Below are positions 35,703 through 47,438 of a stretch of 64,000 nt of DNA, one piece after another. How positions within the stretch are numbered: position 1 is the first letter of the stretch; each line of letters opens with the position of its first letter. The stretch comes from Uloborus plumipes. Lineage: Eukaryota; Arthropoda; Arachnida; Araneae; Uloboridae. The stretch is taken from contig JAXGGA010005876.1 in assembly GCA_038373865.1 (NCBI GenBank), positions 1 to 64,000 of the forward strand. Reading direction: 5' to 3'. The position numbers and the translations under genes were made by a program. The notes under the pieces were generated by a model, which was given only the letters and a program-made list of their open reading frames with translations, did not search any database and had not been told where the DNA came from.

Positions 35703-36469
35703 ATACAAATGCAACCATTGAAATATCATTCCTTTCTCTGACTTTTACAACAATTAATATTTGAATTTGTTAACAATTAATATTTGATAGGTGTTTTTTA
35801 TGTGTTTTCAGAAAATAATGTGCTTAATTAAAATTCCAAATCTTCTTCCTAACTTTTCAGGACTTAAATTTTTACAGAAAAAAAAACTCTAGTAGAATAT
35901 TTTTAGGAAAAGTAATGTACAGTCGCGATTTACTTAGGAGCAACAGCCCTCTGGTAGGTCAAAATTTCACGTTGGGAAAAAGGGTGACATATATTATTAT
36001 TATTTTAGACACTTATAAGCACCCCTCGAACTGCTTTAAACCTTAACTTACGTATAGGTCAAATGTTACCCACATAAAGAACTGAAAACCAAATTATGAA
36101 AAAAAAGTATTGTTCCATATAGAGTATTGTTATGAAGCACAAAAACAATGATCAATGAGAAAGATACTAATAAAGCGCAATACTGTATATACGTATATAA
36201 TATTAAGCAATAATAATAATGAAATACATCACTTTTATACTACTGTACAGTAGATAGAGTAACAGAAATTTTAAGAGTAACTAAATTATCACTTAAGTCT
36301 ATAATTTCAAATGGCAGAGAACTTGACAAATTGATAAGAAAGATAAATATAATCTAAAACGGTGAAAATGAAAAGAAAAGGCATTGTATCATTCGAATTC
36401 TTGCCTCCCGGTAATGCTCGGAAATGGAAGTACTACAGAGGGCTCTGCAGTAGGAAATATGGTGGGCAT
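35703..36469. other. A+T-rich stretch, no supported feature
   Basis: Nothing recognised apart from short TA-rich runs. Confidence 0.5.
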
Positions 36470-36808
36470 TCATGAAAGGTTTCGGAAAATGTAAATGAAG
36501 TGAATTTGTTTTGAAATGTGAGAAGTATTTTTTGAATATGAACATTCACATGCGTTTTCGAAGAAAATGCGGAAAGCTTTTGTATGATCAGTAGCGGCTT
36601 CGCTAACCTCATTACTGTGGTTGTCTGAGTTAAAGGATATGTTGTTATTGTTGTGATTATTTCCATTTCTGACTTCTGAACCCTTGAATTTTAATTTTAA
36701 CAGCTCTGTAATCCACATCACTTGAGCACATTCGCCAGTCAATATCTCAACACAGAAAAGCCACATGGCTAGATTGGGCTCTGATTGTCTTCTATTGGTA
36801 TAGTTCAT
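36470..36808 (-). CDS. Candidate coding segment, unknown protein (112 codons)
   Basis: The minus-strand frame starts MNYTNRRQSEPNLAMWLF and continues CVEILTGECAQVMWITELLK. A linker with an Asn-rich run (NGNNHNNNNISFNSDN) follows, then HTKAFRIFFENACECS. The first 45 residues look like folded protein with balanced composition; the tail is poorer. Other frames of the same region are also partly open, and there are no clear flanking splice signals. I recognise no family. If real, it would be a single-exon fragment or part of a larger gene; otherwise a long chance frame. Confidence 0.25.
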   Translation of the reverse strand: MNYTNRRQSEPNLAMWLFCVEILTGECAQVMWITELLKLKFKGSEVRNGNNHNNNNISFNSDNHSNEVSEAATDHTKAFRIFFENACECSYSKNTSHISKQIHFIYIFRNLS

Positions 36809-37367
36809 CAGATCTTACACCATATAATTTTTACCGATATGTTTTTTCATCTGAATTCAAGATAAAAGATATGCTATAACCCATTTTATAGCTCTGATAG
36901 GAAGACGGTTGACCTTGAAAAAGTTAATTTTCGCTTCCGATAAATCCCTAAATTGATACGTTAACAATAACCGTTATTGACGAAGCACTCATATTCCTCA
37001 TCTAATGTTTACCAATAGAACCTGCAAATCCTTCCTTAATCAGAGTTCAAGTTATGCAATCAGCTTATTATAAAGGACAGTATTTATGTACTCTCAGTGC
37101 TAACAGTGCTGCGAGGATTTCCAAAAAGCAATACCTTTACTCTAACCCACGAAGATAGAACCATGACATTCAGTATCTAGACAAATTAGCATGCCATTAG
37201 AATGTTTGTCGTGTGATTATGGAAGCAAACATTGAATATCTGTACCACTTACCGGGAACTTAGTCAATGCATGTGTCTTTTTGTGTACGTTAATTTTTGT
37301 GCATCGCGTGCTCGGGAAGCCCTTTGGAAAATAGTGTACAATAGTTTTTTTTTCTTTTTAATATTTA
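36809..37367. other. A+T-rich stretch, no supported feature
   Basis: No feature recognised up to the left end of the mariner element. Confidence 0.5.
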
Positions 37368-37369
37368 TA

Positions 37370-38667
37370 CGAGGGTGAATCAAATATAAACAAGACTTAT
37401 TTTTTCAAATATTTATTTTGATTTTAAACGGACAAACAATCATAGTTTATTTTTCTACATAATCTCCTGATTTGGAAACACATTTTTCCCAGCGTGTAGG
37501 TAATTTTTTGATTCCTTCCAGGTAAAAAGAGTTATGTCGTGTTTGCAGCCAATTGCGCACATATGCTTCAACCTCATTATCGCTGTGGAATTTTTGCCCT
37601 CCAAAAGCTTCCTTGAGAGGACCAAAGACATGAAAGTCGCAAGGAGACAGGTCTGGACTGTATGGAGGTGTTCCAGTGTCTCCCAACCCAGTTGCTCCAA
37701 TTTTTGTGCGGTCAGGGCTGCTGAATGGGGGCGAGCATTGTCATGAAGGAGAATCACTTTTCTCATCGGAAGGTCTCGTCTTTTGCGGCGATATGCAAGT
37801 CTGACCTCAGTCAAAATTTTGCAGTAGTATGCCGCATTAATTGTTCTGCGCTCATGCAAAAAATCAAGGTACAGCAAGCCACGCTGGTCAAAAAAAACGG
37901 TAGCCAAAACCTTGCCAGCCGATAATCGTGACTTGGCTTTCACTGGTCCGGTTTCTCCTTTCTTCCTCCATTCCATACTCGCTTGTTTCGACTCAGGGTT
38001 GTAGTGATGCACCCATGTTTCATCACAGGTGACAATGTGAGAAAGAAATGAGTCTCCTTCTTCCTGAAATCGTGCAAGAAGACGCTCACACATTTGAAAA
38101 CGATTCAGTTTCTGGTCAACTGTGAGAAGGCGAGAAACCCACCTGGCACACACCTTGTGATACCCTAGCTTCTCTGAGAGTATAGAGTAAGTGCTCCCAT
38201 AACTTATTCCAACCTTAATTGCAATATCTGAAGTTGTTAGACGCCTATCACCTTCAACAAGTTGACGAACGCTGTCGATGTTGCTCGCTGTAATGCTGGT
38301 GCGTGGTCTGCGGTCATGGCTCTCATTTTCAACACGTTCACGGCCCTCCACGAACTTTTTATGCCAAGCAAACACTCTAGCTCGCGACAGCGTCTCTTCC
38401 CCGAACTGTGCAGTCAATCTTCTCAATATTTCGGTCTTTTTTACACCTTCTGCAGCTAAAAACTTGATAACAATACGTTGCGCAATGGAGGGAGATACCT
38501 CCTGCTCGGACATCGTAACGATAGACCCTGAGATGGTCTATGATGATGAGTCACGTGCTTTCCACACTCCTGATAAACCAACCTAACTACCAATAACGGC
38601 GGAACGTTCTTACATCAGTATTGCGCGCGCAGGTCCAAAAGTCTCGTTTATATTTGATTCACCCTCG
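37370..38667 (-). mobile_element. Mariner element, complete, 1298 bp
   Basis: Terminal inverted repeats of 29 bp (CGAGGGTGAATCAAATATAA..., one mismatch between ends) are bordered by the TA target on both sides (37368-37369, 38668-38669). The transposase is on the minus strand and fills most of the element. Size, ends and target are all canonical for mariner. Confidence 0.97.
37447..38513 (-). pseudogene. Mariner transposase with a single frameshift
   Basis: The cut-and-paste transposase would bind the terminal repeats and move the element into TA sites. Reading from MSEQEVSPSIAQRIVIKFL, the N-terminal helix-turn-helix region (about residues 1-120, with ARVFAWHKKFVEGRERV) is followed by WVSRLLT near 125 (the WVPHEL-type linker). 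The catalytic domain follows: first aspartate in VTCDETWVHHY (about D164), second in LLHDNARPH (about D258). The third lies in PPYSPDLSPCDFHVF, 34 residues further on, the DD34D signature. Near 37668 one base is missing from the minus-strand run GAACACCTCC, so the frame that carries the first two aspartates misses the third; the last 75 residues continue in another frame to a stop at 37447. Total length, about 355 codons, is normal. No other lesion was seen, so this copy was inactivated recently. Confidence 0.95.
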
Positions 38668-38669
38668 TA

Positions 38670-40132
38670 AGTATAAACAAATATTAATTTATTAAAAGGT
38701 TTTTGTACTTTTAAAAAGTACGTCTGTAAATTATAACCATGCGTTAGTAAGACAAACAAACAAAATTTTAAAAAAATCAGGAAAAGCGGAAAACTATTGT
38801 ACTTTTTAGAAATGCGTTTCCATAAAACTAAACCCTTTACATTGAATCATTGGGAATCAATTTATCAGAGTCAAAAATTATAAAATGCTTTTTTTGGAGG
38901 GGGGATTTCTCTCTACTATTTTATATTATGTGTTTTGCTATAAAGGTTTTCATTTAAAAAGTTATTTCTTTAGATATTTATTGGAGATGCATTATAATTC
39001 AATTAACTACGTTTAAAGTTGAAAACAAATTACAATTATTTGTATTTTAAATTTTCAGAAATAGCTAAAATTTCAATAAAAATATATGCAACAAAATGCT
39101 TAAAAACGAAACCTCAGTTTTTTAAGTAAGTATAATTTACTATTTCTTAGTTCCTAGCTAACGCTAACCCTTCTTTTTGTTGATAAATTTTAGCTTTTGA
39201 AGTTAATAAGTTATAATTGAGTTAAAGCTTAGTTTGAGTAGATTAGATTTCAAGTAATGAACACTGTCATACATTGCTTGCATTTCCCCATTCCCTTCAC
39301 ATACTTTTGGACATTGATTGCTTTAACCAATTAACTCACATCAACAGCGTTTATTTTGTTAAATAACTTTCCATAACGTATTGTCATATCTGGTGTCTTG
39401 TTTCTAAAATATATTTGCAATTTTCAACAGTTAATTATTTTGTGCGCACGCGTTGGTTTAAAAAAAAATTCTAGGAACTGTCGAGACAAAACATAGTGAC
39501 CTGTTAATTTTTAAGATGGTTTCAAAAAATTCCTTTCAAGTTTAATATAATCTTAAATATTGTTGAATATGTTGTGTTATTTTACATACATCTTCTCTGA
39601 AACTGATCTCTATGGAACGTAACATTATATTTCTTTATAAACCCTTATCACACAGCAAATAATAGCAAAAGCAGTTTTTGTTTTGTCTAAAAAGTAACAA
39701 AATTAATGACACTTTAAAAGTTGGTTAAGATTCACAATAGCAGCTGGAGTGTTTTAAAAAAGAAATTATTCTTCATCTTACTTTTTTTGAAAAGCTCTTT
39801 CTTAAATAATGAATTCATTTAGCTTGCTATGATATACTTTTTCTTTGAATTGTTTGTTATGGCCAATTTCATTTTAACAGACACATCAATTGCCGTAAAA
39901 GGCAACAATCAATTGCCTCCCAACAAGGATTCAAATTACGTTAGATCCTTGTTTAATTGAATGAATTCTATTAAGAACTTAACTCTACTTCTATATAATA
40001 CAGTTAAAGTTTGAAGATTATCAGAAACAGTATTTGAATAAAATATTTTTTGGTCAATAACGAACGTACATCATAAGGTGCGTTTGTTACCAAGCCAAAC
40101 AATATCTAATATTTTTAAACGAGCAATTCTTG
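38670..40132. other. 1.5-kb A+T-rich stretch, no supported feature
   Basis: No repeat ends or protein motifs recognised. Confidence 0.5.
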
Positions 40133-40140
40133 TATATATA

Positions 40141-40390
40141 TGAAGGGTCAGGGGGAAAAACCACGGTAGTCACATTTGATTCATTTTGAGAAAAACGAAA
40201 TTTAAACTTTACGAACTCATAAACTTCCCCAGTATATTTGTTCTAAAATGACAATAATACATGGACTACAGTGTTTTTTCACGAATATTGCATATACTAA
40301 ACGAAATTACACTTATTTTTCTAACAGGTGGTAGCATCAGTTTAAATTCAACAAAAAGTGGACTACCGTGGTTTTTTCCCTGACCCTTCA
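40141..40390. mobile_element. MITE with about 32-bp inverted ends, 250 bp
   Basis: TGAAGGGTCAGGGGGAAAAA at the left and its inverse at the right (TTTTTTCCCTGACCCTTCA), each continuing through ACCACGGTAGTC, border a non-coding interior. The flanks are TATATATA and TATATATT, which fits an 8-bp duplication with one mismatch but is uncertain in TA-rich DNA. Confidence 0.8.
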
Positions 40391-40754
40391 TATATATTTC
40401 GGATTTCAAAAACGGCTCTAACGATTTTGATAAAATTTTGTATTTAGATAAAGTTTGGTTTTTTGAGTTCATCTACATCAGCGTTTTTTCTGTAAAAACG
40501 CGAGTTTTTACAAAAAAAACCATGTTTTGTGCCTTGCATTAAAAGTTTTAGAAGCTTTTCTTTCGCCATTTTCTTTATGATTACTTTCATTGTTACTGTT
40601 TCATAGCAACCACATTTTGTTATAACAATGGTTTTCATGTTTAATCACATCAGCTTAAATTTAAATTATTATGGTATTTGGCAAACGAGTTTTGGCAACA
40701 CGTTAGAATTGTTATTGTTTTTGAAATGTTAAAAACATCGATCAAAATAAAGTT

Positions 40755-40966
40755 GACCTTGGTCTGGTTCAAAAAGAACAAAGCGCTCTTCAGGGCCCCA
40801 TCCCAGTCAAACCACGAGTTGTGGTATGAAGGGGAACCCTGGAGTGTGAAGTGAGGTAAAAGTCAAAACCAACTGGAACCATATGCGTACTGGAGAACAG
40901 GGACTCATCATCCATTCTCATCAACCGCTCCCGCGCCTACGGCGCCAAATGACATGAAATGAAATG
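40755..40966 (+). mobile_element. SINE copy A, 5'-truncated, tail intact
   Basis: It starts inside the SINE body at GACCTTGGTCTGGTTCAAAA, shares ACCACGAGTTGTGGTA and ACCCTGGAG-GTGAAGTGA with copy B, and ends in the repeated tail ATGAAATGAAATG. It is flanked by an 11-bp direct repeat AAAATAAAGTT (40744-40754, 40967-40977), the mark of target-primed insertion. The truncated 5' end implies incomplete reverse transcription. Confidence 0.9.
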
Positions 40967-41149
40967 AAAATAAAGTTACTTTGGAGTGATTTTAGGGTGC
41001 GCATTGCTTTAATAAGATTGTGTTTTTTTTTAATAAATTACAGCTGTTTTAAATGAGTAATTGCAACCAAGGGCTTAAAAATGCCCATATAACGTGTCGA
41101 AAAATCTTTTAACTTTAATTTATGCAGCCAAGACTCATCTGAAGAAAAT

Positions 41150-42110
41150 ATAAGAGAAAACCCTCATCAGGGTTCTCCAGCTTCGCCCAGTCAACAAACG
41201 TTGGTTTTGGCTCGACCCACGCATGCTGCAAAAGTAAAAATTACTTCGAACTTTAGAAAAAAAAATCTGATATGGACCCCACAATACTTCCTTTTACGTG
41301 TAAATTTCTTAGTAGATGCCTTAAGTGTTAAAATAGTGCTTGGAGTGAGCAAGATAAACAATTCAAACATTTGCACCCTTGGTTTCCCACGAAACAATGC
41401 AAAAAAAGTTTTACAATGATTATTTTTCTAAAGATCGCCGATTTTAACATCATTCAGTGGATTTTTCGCAAAATATCACCAACAGCGCCAAATTGAACCC
41501 AAATTTCAAAAAATAATTTTTTTGCCAAATTCGTCAACAACTAGGCGATATATTGCCAAGTTGGCGCGTAAAACACTTGGCGACCAAAAGCTTGGCGATA
41601 TATAGCCAAGTGGTCGCGCCAATTCATATCATTTGTCTGCATTGAAATTAACACTGATTTACCCCAAAAAAGAGGTAACACACCCCCTTGAGACCATTCG
41701 AATGCTACCACAAGGGGAAGTGCACAACTAGATCCTCCTCAGAGCCTGCATGTTAAACTAGAAGCTTCTACGGCATTTAGTTTTTGAGTTTTTGAGTTAT
41801 GCGACATACATACGCACATACATACATACGCACATACATACATACATACATACATACATACAAACATCACGAGAAAACTCGTCGTAACTAACTCGGGGGT
41901 CGTTGAAAAGATTTTTCGGCTGGCTATAAGTACATATGCACGTGCTGAAAAATCGAAAAATCTGCACAACATTCATTCGGGGGTGAGCAAAATTCAAATT
42001 TAGACCCAAATTTAAGTGAATTTTTTTTTCGTGATCACAATACTTCCTTTACTACGTAAAAGGACGTAAAGCACGATTTTACAAACCTCTTTTTTTTTAC
42101 CGAGCGTTGT
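41150..42110. repeat. Probable old dispersed repeat with an internal (ACAT)n microsatellite
   Basis: The word CACAATACTTCCTTTTACGT (41279) recurs as CACAATACTTCCTTTACTAC (42037). CTTGGCGATATATAGCCAAG-type inverted words occur at 41540-41625. A run of ACATACATACG units fills about 41804-41865. The sequence following, with TCGGGGGTCGTTGAAAAGAT, resembles dispersed arthropod repeats known to me only by appearance. Borders could not be set. Confidence 0.4.
41804..41865. repeat. (ACAT)n microsatellite
   Basis: Tandem ACATACATACG/ACAT units, with two GC-interrupted variants. Confidence 0.95.
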
Positions 42111-42154
42111 TCGTTCGCCAGGTACTAACATCAAAGCACAGACAATATAACACG

Positions 42155-42248
42155 ACACTAGTCCTTGGATGGAATAACCGAATTGGAATTGGCGGTGTAT
42201 TGCATGTGTGCACCTTAGACCTTGCTTAGCGACGGTAACTTACTGCTT
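42155..42248 (+). repeat. Short dispersed repeat, copy 1
   Basis: AGTCCTTGGATGGAATAACC followed by TTGGCGGTGTATTGCATG and CTTGCTTAG...TTACTGC matches 47345-47438. The family is unknown. Confidence 0.75.
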
Positions 42249-43728
42249 CAAACATTAATATTATTTCAATAAATCTTCAAATTTTTATAGCCATAATCAA
42301 AAGTCGAGTCCGTGTTTTTCATAGGGTTCATACAATAGAAAAATGATCTACAGAGTTTCCCAAAAAGAGTACAGAGTTTCCCAGAGTTTGGCTGTCTGCG
42401 GACACCATGTTGTCCATGAGCTCATGGTAGGGGTTTCTGTGATGCAATACTGTTAAAACGCTAAAAAAAAATTGAAATTCAAGGACAAGTAACTATATTT
42501 TCGCTCAAAACGAAAGCACATTTATGGGGAATAAAATAAAACTTGTCTACGTACACACGCAGGAGCAGAAAACCCCTAACACATATTTGACACTTAATTG
42601 AGTTTCGAATAAAATTTTACCCCCTTGCCTCAAAATAATATTGTTAAGTAATGAAAACTGGACAAGAGCTCAAAAAATATACAGAACAATGAAGAACTAA
42701 ACTTGAAAAAAAAAGAAAAACATAAATAAATATATCAAGTTTTTTTTTCCCTTTTTTGTGACCGCGATGGGTGGGAGGGAAGCGATTCGCAAAGTTAGTA
42801 ATTTTCAGGAGGGGGTCCATGGAGTTCTGGATTTTGAAAGCCTCAAATCTAACATATAGGGAGTCGAATGTTCTGGTACGAATGTTATGCTACGTGTTCT
42901 GGTTCATGTAGAAACTTAAACGTCTATTAAAAAATTGTCCTTATATTAATTTCAGTTTATGATCGCTACCACCTTCCCTTTTAGTATAAAAATGTTTACT
43001 AATTTCGAATATAATTATATATTTGTATATACTCGTACATTTCACCACGTCCTAGATTCAGTTTAAAATTTGAATAACCAATTAAGGGACATGTGTGTAA
43101 CTCAAAAGCAAAGAATATCTATTTTTAACAAATGCACATTTTCTTTTAAACCATCCTCTCTAAAAAATTCTAACGAAAAATTTGATTCAACAGGTTGTAG
43201 GAAACAATTCCCAGAGTACTTTTTCATGTAAAATATGGCCCAACTTGACAAAATGGAACCAATTCTCTTGCCATTGAATATTCCTTCGACGAATTTGTCA
43301 TAATGTTCTCAAAAAATAAAATATAGTCTTTACCCGTAGTACTATAATAGCAGCTTAAAATTCTTGTGGAAAAATAAATTTCATTGGATTTGAAAAAAGT
43401 CTTAGGAGTTATCTTTATTCCAAAGAGTCCCAGCAATGCTTCAAAGCACAGTATAAAATGACTTTCGTATTCCAAAGTGGTTTGGCAATTCACATAAAAA
43501 CTGCTTATTTTCCTGACGAGTATAAAACAGTCTGAAAGCTTAGTATTTGTTCCTTTTTTTTGAGGGGGGGATGTTATTTCTTTTCAAAATAGTTTAGTTG
43601 AATGCGGTCTCAGAAGAAACCGATTTTCTAGCCTGAATTTGAAAAATAACTGATATGCCGGCATGAACTATTACTGAAAAATTTCATGGCATATAGTTCA
43701 TTTGGTGCATTAAAAGCTGCTTGTAGAA
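42249..43728. other. 1.5-kb stretch, no supported gene
   Basis: Only a small direct repeat (ACAGAGTTTCCCA twice near 42351-42384) and A+T-rich sequence were seen. Confidence 0.5.
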
Positions 43729-44171
43729 TCTATATGTATAAAAATGGATATATGTATTTGTTTGTTTGTCTGTTCTTTATACAAATCCACAGTTTCCGTC
43801 GGATTTTCATCAAACTTGGGCACAGAGGGTGCTTGATGCACTAAAATTCACATATTTGGGGTTTTGAAATTTTCGAAAATCGAAACAGCTCAAAATTCAA
43901 TTTTTTTTGTCTCAAAATGGCCATTTTCTTTTAATTTTGAAGAGATAGAGTAATAGAGATAAGCCTTTAAGCGTACAAATTGATAACATTTAAATCTGAC
44001 TATTTTCCAACAAAGATTACGATTAACAATGAATTATCAATTTAAGGTTCTCCTATTTCCTTTTAGCATGAAATAGTTTTACATGCCCATGGGAATATAA
44101 TTCATTCACGTAATGTTTTAGAGCTTTGTTGCATTAATAAGAACCCGGGTAATGCCGGTTAATAAGCTAGT
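43729..44171 (+). mobile_element. Non-autonomous Helentron/Helitron-like element, 443 bp
   Basis: The 5' end TCTATATGTATAAAAATGGA followed by TTTGTTTGTTTGTCTG is the standard start of Helentron-type elements in arthropods. The 3' end carries a small GC hairpin (ACCCGG...CCGGTT) and finishes with AAGCTAGT, the matching terminus. There are no terminal inverted repeats or target duplications, as expected for rolling-circle elements. No coding capacity. Confidence 0.8.
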
Positions 44172-44572
44172 GAACTATATTTCAGTAACTCCAGAATTAA
44201 CTTCGATGATACGCTATTTAAAAAAAAATGGCGAGTAAATATTTTTTGACACAATTTTTTTATACGCTCTCTAAATTTCCGGTATTTATTTCAAATATCG
44301 GTTAATTTAAATATGTATAACTATGTCATTATCGCTTTTCTAACGTTTGGTTCCTTGAACAATTTTTAAGAGCATATCAACTAGTCATGAAATGTAATTA
44401 ACTTGATGTGTAGTTTGTATTATGTAAAGTGCTCCTCAAGTAATGCTTTGGATATGTTGACAGTGTGCTATAGAAGCCTGTCCAGTTTATAATCTTGTTA
44501 GGGGCAATAATATTTCATCACAGACGTGTCTACAATTTTGGTCATGCCTGGGTCAAAGTTAGTCCCCTATGG

Positions 44573-45059
44573 GTCAAGTCTGTTAGAAAAGTATAGACCT
44601 TTAGCCTCAAGAAAAAATTAACTAATACGAGAGGTTGTAAGCCTAATCACCATCAAAACAGTCTTCTTGAGACTCCACACAATAATTTCGCCGGCACTGG
44701 CATTGTTGGAAGCATTCTGAAAAAGCCCATTCAGAAAGTTGTTTAACTCGACTGCTTTGCACTAAAAATGCCCTTTCTTCTCTGAAATCTCAATCCTTTC
44801 AACCACCTCTTGAGTTAAGAGAACATTCAAAAGTAGTGTTGATTCTTCTATTTTCCTTGAAATTAGAAAAAAAACGGCGAGAGCACTACCCTATACCCAG
44901 TCAAACCATATTTGCCAACTACTGAAGCTCTAGTCTGATGGGAAATAATTGACGCATACGCACAAAGGTCCAAAGTCAGCTCATGCACACGAGTTTGACC
45001 CGTATTGATCAGGTTTTTACCAAAACAATTTAAGTCGGATATTTTTCAAACACACCTCG
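44573..45059 (-). mobile_element. Internally deleted mariner, about 490 bp
   Basis: The right end, read on the minus strand, is ACGAGGTGTGTTTGAAAAAT and borders TA. The left end (AGTCTGTTAGAAAAGTATAG) is a diverged counterpart. Between them lies only the C-terminus of a transposase, so most of the gene is deleted. Confidence 0.6.
44643..44740 (-). pseudogene. C-terminal scrap of a mariner transposase
   Basis: The minus-strand frame reads LSEWAFSECFQQCQCRRNYC and then VESQEDCFDGD before a stop. This follows the common mariner-family ending ..CFQQWQ.RW.KCI...GDYFEGD. Everything upstream, including the catalytic aspartates, is gone or unreadable. The match is short, so the placement within the mariner superfamily is loose, but it agrees with the element ends on either side. 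Confidence 0.5.
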
Positions 45060-45061
45060 TA

Positions 45062-46059
45062 TCTTTTATATATATAGAACAAGAGAGAGAGGGAGCTAGG
45101 AATACTTTTGATAAGTAATGAGCTATATTATACTTATTTATTGAAATCAAACTCCATTAAATCATATAAATCCCAGGACATTTGTAATAAGTTAGTATAT
45201 ATGGTCTATATTTATTTATAAGAGACAAATAAATATCATAGACAATTCTCACTGCTAGACGAACCGTAAAAAAGATCAGGGAAAGGCTAAAACAGCTTTC
45301 TGTATAAAACCCTCGTTTTCACTGCTCATCATATCACATTGAATTATTATCGCCTCTCGGGCATGAACTTCTGTAAAAGAAAGAGTATTTTCTCCTTCGA
45401 AAAGTTCAACTTAGCAGCTTAGAGGAACAGCTGGGAAAAGGAGGAAACTTAAACTCTTGAAAGAAATTTATTTGGGAGAGAGATGAAAAGGAAAATAGAA
45501 CTAAAATATTTTTCTATCAAGAGCATGGCTCTAAATGGCGTTAACTCTTTTATTTACTGGATCTAATATATAAAGCCATTTTCGGAAACGAGCCAAAATT
45601 AATTTGTTAAACGAGATCAAAATATTTCTTTCATAATAAAACTTTTGGCTCTTGCAGTAGTATTAGCAGTAACGTAATGAAACAACATGTTTTGTTTTTG
45701 AGCTTATGTCAAACTTCTTTATGCTGCCAGTAATGTTTCTTCCTGATAGTTCAGTACTAAAGCAAAGGTTTATATATACTAATATTAATTTTACTTTAAT
45801 TCTAAAGCAAACAGCATGATGTTTTTTAAGTTTTTCAGTATAAACTTATTTATACCGAAAAACTTAATATAAATAAACGTATAAACTTATTTATACTGTC
45901 ATCAGTGTTTCTTCTTTATAGTTCAATACTAAAACAAAGTTTTCTTTGCACTGCAAATAATATTAGTTCAACAGTTAAACAAGAATACTAATTTGTTTTC
46001 AAATTATATACGGTTTCTTCATTCTATTTTTAATGCTACTTTAAAATTAAAGCTAATAT
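45062..46059. other. 1-kb A+T-rich stretch with small local duplications
   Basis: TTCTT...TAGTTCARTACTAAARCAAAG occurs twice (about 45735-45765 and 45910-45942), and CAGTATAAACTTATTTATAC is partly repeated around 45837-45897. No gene seen. Confidence 0.5.
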
Positions 46060-46067
46060 TATTTTGA

Positions 46068-46239
46068 CAGGCCCGTCATTTAGTGGGGCAAGGGGGGGTC
46101 AATTGCCTCCCCCCCTGACTTTGAGAAATCAATGTATTTACATACAAGTGGGCGTGGCTTTTGATGTTTTCCGATGAAATTGCATTGAGTTTGGACCCTT
46201 TGCCCCCCCCCCCTGGAAAAACTAGAAATGACGTCCCTG
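46068..46239. mobile_element. hAT MITE, family B copy 1, 172 bp
   Basis: Inverted ends CAGGCCCGTCATTT and AAATGACGTCCCTG are flanked by a perfect 8-bp duplication TATTTTGA (46060-46067, 46240-46247). The body contains poly-G and poly-C runs and GGGCGTGG. It aligns with 58130-58290. Confidence 0.95.
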
Positions 46240-46251
46240 TATTTTGATTAA

Positions 46252-47169
46252 CCCTGCTACTGTGTTCGGGTCCTTTTCGACCCAAAACAGATTTCATTTG
46301 CTTATGAATTTTCGAGTAACGTTGGTATAACGTTTTAACTTCCTGAATGTGTTCATTTTCATGTTATATTACACACATATTTTTTTTGTTTTGATTGAAG
46401 CAAAACCCTACTTGTCAAAAAAAAGTTTACTAATACTGTGTTCGGGTCCTTTTGGACCCATATGATTAAAAAGCATATATCAGAGAAACAAAATAATTTT
46501 ATGCTTGTTTATTTTATTCATAATTTATGAAACAATAAATAACACATTTGTTCATTGTTTTTGTACGTTTTTTAAATATTTTTAATGGTTATCTTCTGTT
46601 TTTCTTTCATTCAATTTTTTTCTTCTTTTTTTTCTTTCTGAATACCATTTCTTCCTTTCTATGAATTGAAATCAGTACCAGTGAAAATGTTTCAAGGTTA
46701 ACTTTCATAGAACTGCAAACTCTGCAATTATGCCTATCTGAGGGGAATTCCCTTTTACCCCCTCTCTCCGCCGCTTCCCCCGCGCATATGATTCTGTACA
46801 TAAATCTGTACATCTCATACAAATGTTGTACTGTTCGTATTTCCATTTTTAACACTTCTTTTTAAGCTTAAAAATTTCTAGTAAATTTCTTAAAGTGACA
46901 GCTTACATAATTTTGTTAGTTTTCTTTAGTACGAAAACTGGAATTGCTATAATATTTAAATTTTATTTATGTGTTTTCTCGGATTAAATATGTAAAATAA
47001 AATACAAAAATTGAGTGATTTATGTTTGGAAGTTTCTAATAAAATCAAATATAACAATTAAACTCGAAAAAATATAAAAAAAGCGGTGTTAGGGAATAAA
47101 TTACATATGTTGGGTCCATTTGGACCCGAACATAGTATACGTATGTTCGGGACGAACACAGCAGCAGGG
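46252..47169. mobile_element. TTAA-flanked non-autonomous element (piggyBac-like), 918 bp
   Basis: Ends CCCTGCTACTGTGTTCG and, inverted, CCCTGCTGCTGTGTTCG are flanked by TTAA (46248-46251, 47170-47173). Palindromic words GGGTCC...GGACCC near both ends (46268, 46445, 47114) repeat TGTTCGGGTCC from the terminus. It begins directly where the hAT MITE duplication ends. Confidence 0.85.
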
Positions 47170-47344
47170 TTAAATCAAGTAGCCTGTGTTTTCTATATGC
47201 TGCGATTAATACCAGATCCGTACTAAAATAAATCTTATAAGTTGTAGTAATGCGACTTTTTTTTTCTTTGCTGTAATAAGAGGATGTTTGCCTCCAGTTC
47301 GTTTAATTCCTATATAAAGCTGATGAGTGCATAATAAGCACGAA

Positions 47345-47438
47345 ACTGCAGTCCATGGTTGGAATAAACGAGCTGGCGGTGTATTGCATGTTTCTGCCTT
47401 AGCCATTGCTTAGGGGAGGGGGGGTTACTTACTGCTGT
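47345..47438 (+). repeat. Short dispersed repeat, copy 2
   Basis: CTGGCGGTGTATTGCATG, preceded by AGTCCATGGTTGGAATAA and followed by CATTGCTTAGG...TTACTTACTGC, matches 42155-42248. Confidence 0.75.

Noticed and set aside
40838..40970. Short coding exon suggested by higher G+C
   Set aside because: The segment is the SINE 3' body, confirmed by the 11-bp duplication and the ATGAAATG tail.
41739..42009. Cys/Met/Tyr-repeat peptides resembling a toxin-like scaffold
   Set aside because: They are translations of the (ACAT)n microsatellite, with no signal peptide or cysteine framework.
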